A stretch of 64,000 nucleotides of DNA from Rhodoblastus sp963748385 (GTDB lineage: Bacteria; Pseudomonadota; Alphaproteobacteria; Rhizobiales; Beijerinckiaceae): the NCBI GenBank assembly GCA_963748385.1, contig CAVVIQ010000016.1, positions 1-64,000 of the forward strand. Direction: 5' to 3'. A program made the translations under genes and the position numbers. Position 1 is the stretch's first letter. Each line of letters opens with the position of its first letter. A model generated the notes under the pieces. The model made no database searches. It was not told the origin of the DNA and worked only from the letters and a program-made list of their open reading frames with translations. This document shows positions 61,219-64,000 of the stretch, in pieces.

Positions 61219-62220
61219 ATGCTCCAATCGCCCCATCCTTTCGCCCGCTTTATCGCCATTCTCGGGCGCGGCAGGAATCTGACGCGCTCGCTGACCGTCG
61301 AGGAGGCGGAAGAGGCGATGTCCATGGTCCTCGCCGGCGAGGTCCTGCCCGAACAGCTCGGCGCCTTTCTCATGCTGCTGCGCATGAAGGAGGAGAGCGC
61401 GGAGGAAATCGCCGGTTTCGCCAAGGCCGCGCGCAAGACCCTCCCCGCTCCCGAGCCCGGCCTCGTCTCCGTGGACTGGTCGTCCTACGCCGGCAAGAAG
61501 CGCCAGTTGCCCTGGTTCCTGCTCGCCGCGCTCTGCCTCGTCCAGGCCGGCCATTCCGTCTTCATGCACGGTTTCGACGGCCATACCCCCGGCCGGCTGT
61601 ATACGGGCGAGGTTCTCACCGCGCTCGGGCTTCCGGTCGCATCGGATTTTCCCGAGGCGACCCGGGCGCTGCGGCAAAACCGCTTCGCCTATATGGATCT
61701 TGCCGCCATCAGCCCGCCGCTCGCGCGCATGATGGGCTTCAAGCCGATCCTCGGCCTGCGCTCGCCGATCCACACCCTGGCGCGGATGATCAATCCCTTC
61801 GGCGCGCCGGTGCTGCCGCAGGGCATCTTCCATCCCAATTACATGAACACCCACCGCAACGCCGCGCTGCTGCTCGGCGAGAACAACATGATCGTGTTCC
61901 GCGGCGAGGGCGGCGAGATCGAACGCCGCCCCGGCAAACCTTGCGAAACGCTCGGCGTGCGCGACGGCGTCGCCTTCGAGGAGCGCTGGCCGCCGATGAT
62001 GGAGGAGCCGCGCCAGCTTCCCGACGAGACGATGGACGTGTCGCGGCTGCTCGGCGTTTGGCGCGGCGAGGCGCATGACGTCTATGCCGAGGCGGCGGTG
62101 ACCGGCACGCTCGCCATGATCCTGCGCGCGATGAAACACGCGTCCGATATGGAAGACGCCCAAATTCAGGCCGAGGCGCTGTGGCGGGGCCGCGACGGCG
62201 GCCGCCTGCTCGCCGCCTGA
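61219..62220 (+). CDS. trpD2: TrpD2 (YbiB-like) anthranilate phosphoribosyltransferase-related protein
   Basis: 333 residues. Fold of anthranilate phosphoribosyltransferase (SLTVEEAEEAMSMVLAGEVL; LGAFLMLLRMKEESAEEIAG), but the phosphate-binding GTGGD-type loop is replaced by DWSSYAGKKRQLPWFLLAAL, as in the YbiB/TrpD2 group. The E. coli member binds nucleic acid and lacks the usual enzyme activity. Complete at usual length. It lies 13 bases before cysG, so the two are probably one transcript; this pairing with a siroheme gene occurs in other Proteobacteria as far as I recall. Confidence 0.82.
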   Translation: MLQSPHPFARFIAILGRGRNLTRSLTVEEAEEAMSMVLAGEVLPEQLGAFLMLLRMKEESAEEIAGFAKAARKTLPAPEPGLVSVDWSSYAGKKRQLPWFLLAALCLVQAGHSVFMHGFDGHTPGRLYTGEVLTALGLPVASDFPEATRALRQNRFAYMDLAAISPPLARMMGFKPILGLRSPIHTLARMINPFGAPVLPQGIFHPNYMNTHRNAALLLGENNMIVFRGEGGEIERRPGKPCETLGVRDGVAFEERWPPMMEEPRQLPDETMDVSRLLGVWRGEAHDVYAEAAVTGTLAMILRAMKHASDMEDAQIQAEALWRGRDGGRLLAA

Positions 62221-62233
62221 TCGGGACACGCGC

Positions 62234-63643
62234 ATGAATCGCCTGCCCATTTTCCTCAACCTCCGCGGCCGCCCGGTCGCGGTCGTCGGCCGTGGCGCGC
62301 TCGCCGCGCGCCGCGTGGACACGCTTGCGCGCGCCGGCGCCGAAGTCTGGCTGTTCGCAGAAAATCCGAGCGACGAATTCGCGCCGCTCGCAGGCGGATT
62401 TCGTCGCGGCGACCTCGCCGCGCCCGATGCTTTCGCGGGGTTCGGACTCGCCTATTTCGCCTATGAGCCGGGCGAGAAGCCCGACGAGGACCTGATCGCG
62501 CGGGTGCGGAAATCAGGGACTTTGGTCAATGTCGCCGATTTCCCGGCTTTCAGCGATTTCATCACCCCGTCGGTGCTCGACCGCAGCCCGCTGGTGGTCG
62601 CCATTGCGACCGGGGGCGACGCGCCCCTGCTCGGCCGCATGCTGAAGGCGCGGCTCGAAACCCTGATCCCGGCCAATTACGGCCGGCTCGCCTCGCTCGC
62701 TGGCGCCGCCCGCGCCGCTTTGGCCAAGAAGCTTACCAGCCAGCAGGCGCGGATGCGCTTCTGGGAGCGCGTCTATGACGGACCGATCGCGGAAATGGTG
62801 CTGGCCGGCGACGACGCCACCGCGAAAACCATGCTCGATCACGAGATCGACTTCTGCCTCCCGGACGGCTCGGCCTCCGGGGAAAAGTCGACCGGCGAGG
62901 TCTATCTGGTCGGAGCCGGCCCCGGCGACCCGGACCTGTTGACCTTCCGCGCCTTCCGCCTGATGCAGAAGGCCGACGTGGTGCTGTACGACCAGCTGGT
63001 CGAGCCGGCGATCATGGACCGGGTGCGCCGCGACGCCGAGCGCGTCTATGTCGGGAAAAAGCGCGCCAACCACGCCGTGCCGCAAGAGGAAATCGGCGAG
63101 CTGATGGTCAAGCTGGCCAGAGAAGGCAAGCGCGTCCTGCGGCTCAAAGGCGGCGACCCCTTCATTTTCGGGCGCGGCGGCGAAGAGATCGAAAAGCTCG
63201 CCGCGCATCGCATTCCCTTCCAGGTCTGCCCGGGCGTGACCGCGGCTGCGGGTTGCTCGTCCTATGCCGGCATCCCGCTCACCCACCGGGACTACGCCCA
63301 GTCCTGCCTCTTCGTCACCGGCCATGGCCGCGACGGCCCGATCCAGCTCGACTGGAGCTCGATCCTGCGCCCCCGCCAGACCGTCGCCGTCTATATGGGC
63401 CTCGCCCATCTCGACTATCTGACCAAGGAGTTCCTGCGTCACGGCGCGGATCCGGCCCTGCCGGTCGCGATCGTCGAGAACGGCACGAGGCCCAACCAGA
63501 TCACCGTCACCGGAACCATCGCCGACATCGCCGCCAAGGCCGCCGCCCACGGCCTGCGCGGCCCGACGATCATCATCGTCGGCGAGGTCGTGGCCCTGCG
63601 CGACAAGCTGAACTGGTACACGCCGCATCCCGAGCAGGTCTGA
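62234..63643 (+). CDS. cysG: Siroheme synthase CysG
   Basis: 469 residues, two fused parts. N-terminal precorrin-2 dehydrogenase/ferrochelatase (FLNLRGRPVAVVGRGALAAR; VADFPAFSDFITPSVLDRSP). C-terminal uroporphyrinogen-III C-methyltransferase beginning GEVYLVGAGPGDPDLLTFRA, with LRLKGGDPFIFGRGGEEIEK and CPGVTAAAGCSSYAGIPLTH. Together they turn uroporphyrinogen III into siroheme, the cofactor of sulfite and nitrite reductases. No such reductase is in the window. Starts at ATG 62234 thirteen bases after trpD2. Confidence 0.92.
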   Translation: MNRLPIFLNLRGRPVAVVGRGALAARRVDTLARAGAEVWLFAENPSDEFAPLAGGFRRGDLAAPDAFAGFGLAYFAYEPGEKPDEDLIARVRKSGTLVNVADFPAFSDFITPSVLDRSPLVVAIATGGDAPLLGRMLKARLETLIPANYGRLASLAGAARAALAKKLTSQQARMRFWERVYDGPIAEMVLAGDDATAKTMLDHEIDFCLPDGSASGEKSTGEVYLVGAGPGDPDLLTFRAFRLMQKADVVLYDQLVEPAIMDRVRRDAERVYVGKKRANHAVPQEEIGELMVKLAREGKRVLRLKGGDPFIFGRGGEEIEKLAAHRIPFQVCPGVTAAAGCSSYAGIPLTHRDYAQSCLFVTGHGRDGPIQLDWSSILRPRQTVAVYMGLAHLDYLTKEFLRHGADPALPVAIVENGTRPNQITVTGTIADIAAKAAAHGLRGPTIIIVGEVVALRDKLNWYTPHPEQV

Positions 63644-63753
63644 CCTCGTCCCGAAGCCCTCGCCATTCAGCCGGCGTTCAGGCGTCCGGGCGCCCCATGC
63701 CATGGTTCGCGCGAGCGCCTGGCGCCGAGATTCGACGCACGAGGGAAGGAATC

Positions 63754-64000
63754 ATGAGGGTCAGGACCAGAATATTCAGGCGGGGGCTCGCCGGCGTCCT
63801 GTTCGTCGGAGCGATCGTCGCCGGGGCGGCGCCGGGCGCGGCCCAGCCGGCGCCCGGCGGCGCGCCCCGCATCGCCCTCGTGATCGGCGAATCCAGTTAC
63901 AGGACCGCCCCCCTGCCGACGGCCGCCAATGACGCCGGCCTGATCGCCGACACCTTGCGGCGCGCCGGCTTCGACGTGACCGGCGCCGCCGATCTCGACC
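63754..64000 (+). CDS. Caspase-like (peptidase C14) protein, cut by the window edge
   Basis: Open from ATG 63754 (GGAAGGA just upstream) to the end of the window, with 82 codons visible. A signal peptide (RRGLAGVLFVGAIVAGAAPG) is followed by PRIALVIGESSYRTAPLPTA and AANDAGLIADTLRRAGFDV. This is the first strand-loop-helix of bacterial caspase-family (metacaspase/paracaspase-like) proteins, in which the catalytic His and Cys come later and lie outside the window. Exported form implies the periplasm or cell surface. Confidence 0.75.
   Translation, partial: MRVRTRIFRRGLAGVLFVGAIVAGAAPGAAQPAPGGAPRIALVIGESSYRTAPLPTAANDAGLIADTLRRAGFDVTGAADLD

Noticed and set aside
1..64000. tRNA or rRNA genes, CRISPR arrays, prophage or transposase genes
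   Set aside because: No cloverleaf arms, rRNA-like stretches, regular spacer repeats, transposase motifs or phage structural genes were recognised. A short RNA gene could still be missed by eye.

Overview
The window is a GC-rich, densely coded stretch of an alphaproteobacterial chromosome. The gene content (an NdvB-type cyclic beta-glucan synthase, DUF4167, DUF2147, an AsmA family protein, a FixJ-type regulator, a small basic protein of the MAKxxKRxNRE type) and the codon use suggest Hyphomicrobiales (Rhizobiales), possibly near Beijerinckiaceae or Methylocystaceae. This placement is inferred from gene content only. I see no tRNA, rRNA, CRISPR array, prophage or insertion sequence.

Layout. 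1-6758: most of a giant cyclic beta-1,2-glucan synthase, cut by the left edge and frameshifted near its end. 6893-9259: small stress-type and hypothetical proteins ending in a cold-shock protein. 9602-15378: transglutaminase, slipin, a reductase of the dihydroflavonol-4-reductase type, a ribA relic, a DUF535 protein and a small orphan. 15467-17516: OmpR/EnvZ-type two-component pair. 17489-19642: an nnrS operon with two poorly known small partners, one carrying a duplicated four-cysteine motif. 20360-24394: PPK2 kinase, P-type ATPase relic, TlpA-like thioredoxin, nitrilase-family hydrolase and TrpB2. 24649-29343: a YhaO/YhaN-like nuclease-ATPase pair. 29412-36279: PurU, two GT4 glycosyltransferases, DUF423, AsmA and a dienelactone-hydrolase-like protein. 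36320-39378: a phosphoribosyltransferase relic, a broken FixL-like kinase and an intact FixJ-like regulator. 40376-47899: a PLP-fold protein without its lysine, a SRPBCC protein, a hemerythrin, an SDR and a fused LplT-Aas lysophospholipid transporter/acyltransferase. 48115-52827: PhnA-like protein, enoyl-CoA hydratase, CoA-binding protein, thioredoxin 2, DNA polymerase IV and an isoprenylcysteine methyltransferase-like protein. 52853-58558: a six-gene Isp-type [NiFe] hydrogenase operon (hupD, hyaF-like, hynS, isp1, isp2, hynL). 58741-64000: FadL porin, TauE/SafE exporter, TrpD2, siroheme synthase CysG and the start of a caspase-like protein.

The most coherent system is the hydrogenase operon. 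Periplasmic H2 oxidation by HynSL would pass electrons through Isp1 (membrane cytochrome b) to Isp2 (HdrD-like cytoplasmic Fe-S protein). A sequence resembling a sigma-54 promoter lies just upstream of the first gene. The nnrS operon suggests a nitric-oxide-related function with two unassigned partners.

A recurring oddity is that at least eight genes are interrupted by single-base frame changes while both halves remain well conserved. This looks more like uncorrected assembly indels than decay. The FixL-like gene and the ndvB end have several changes each and could be truly broken. Separate gene relics (ribA, P-type ATPase, phosphoribosyltransferase) show that real gene loss has also happened here.
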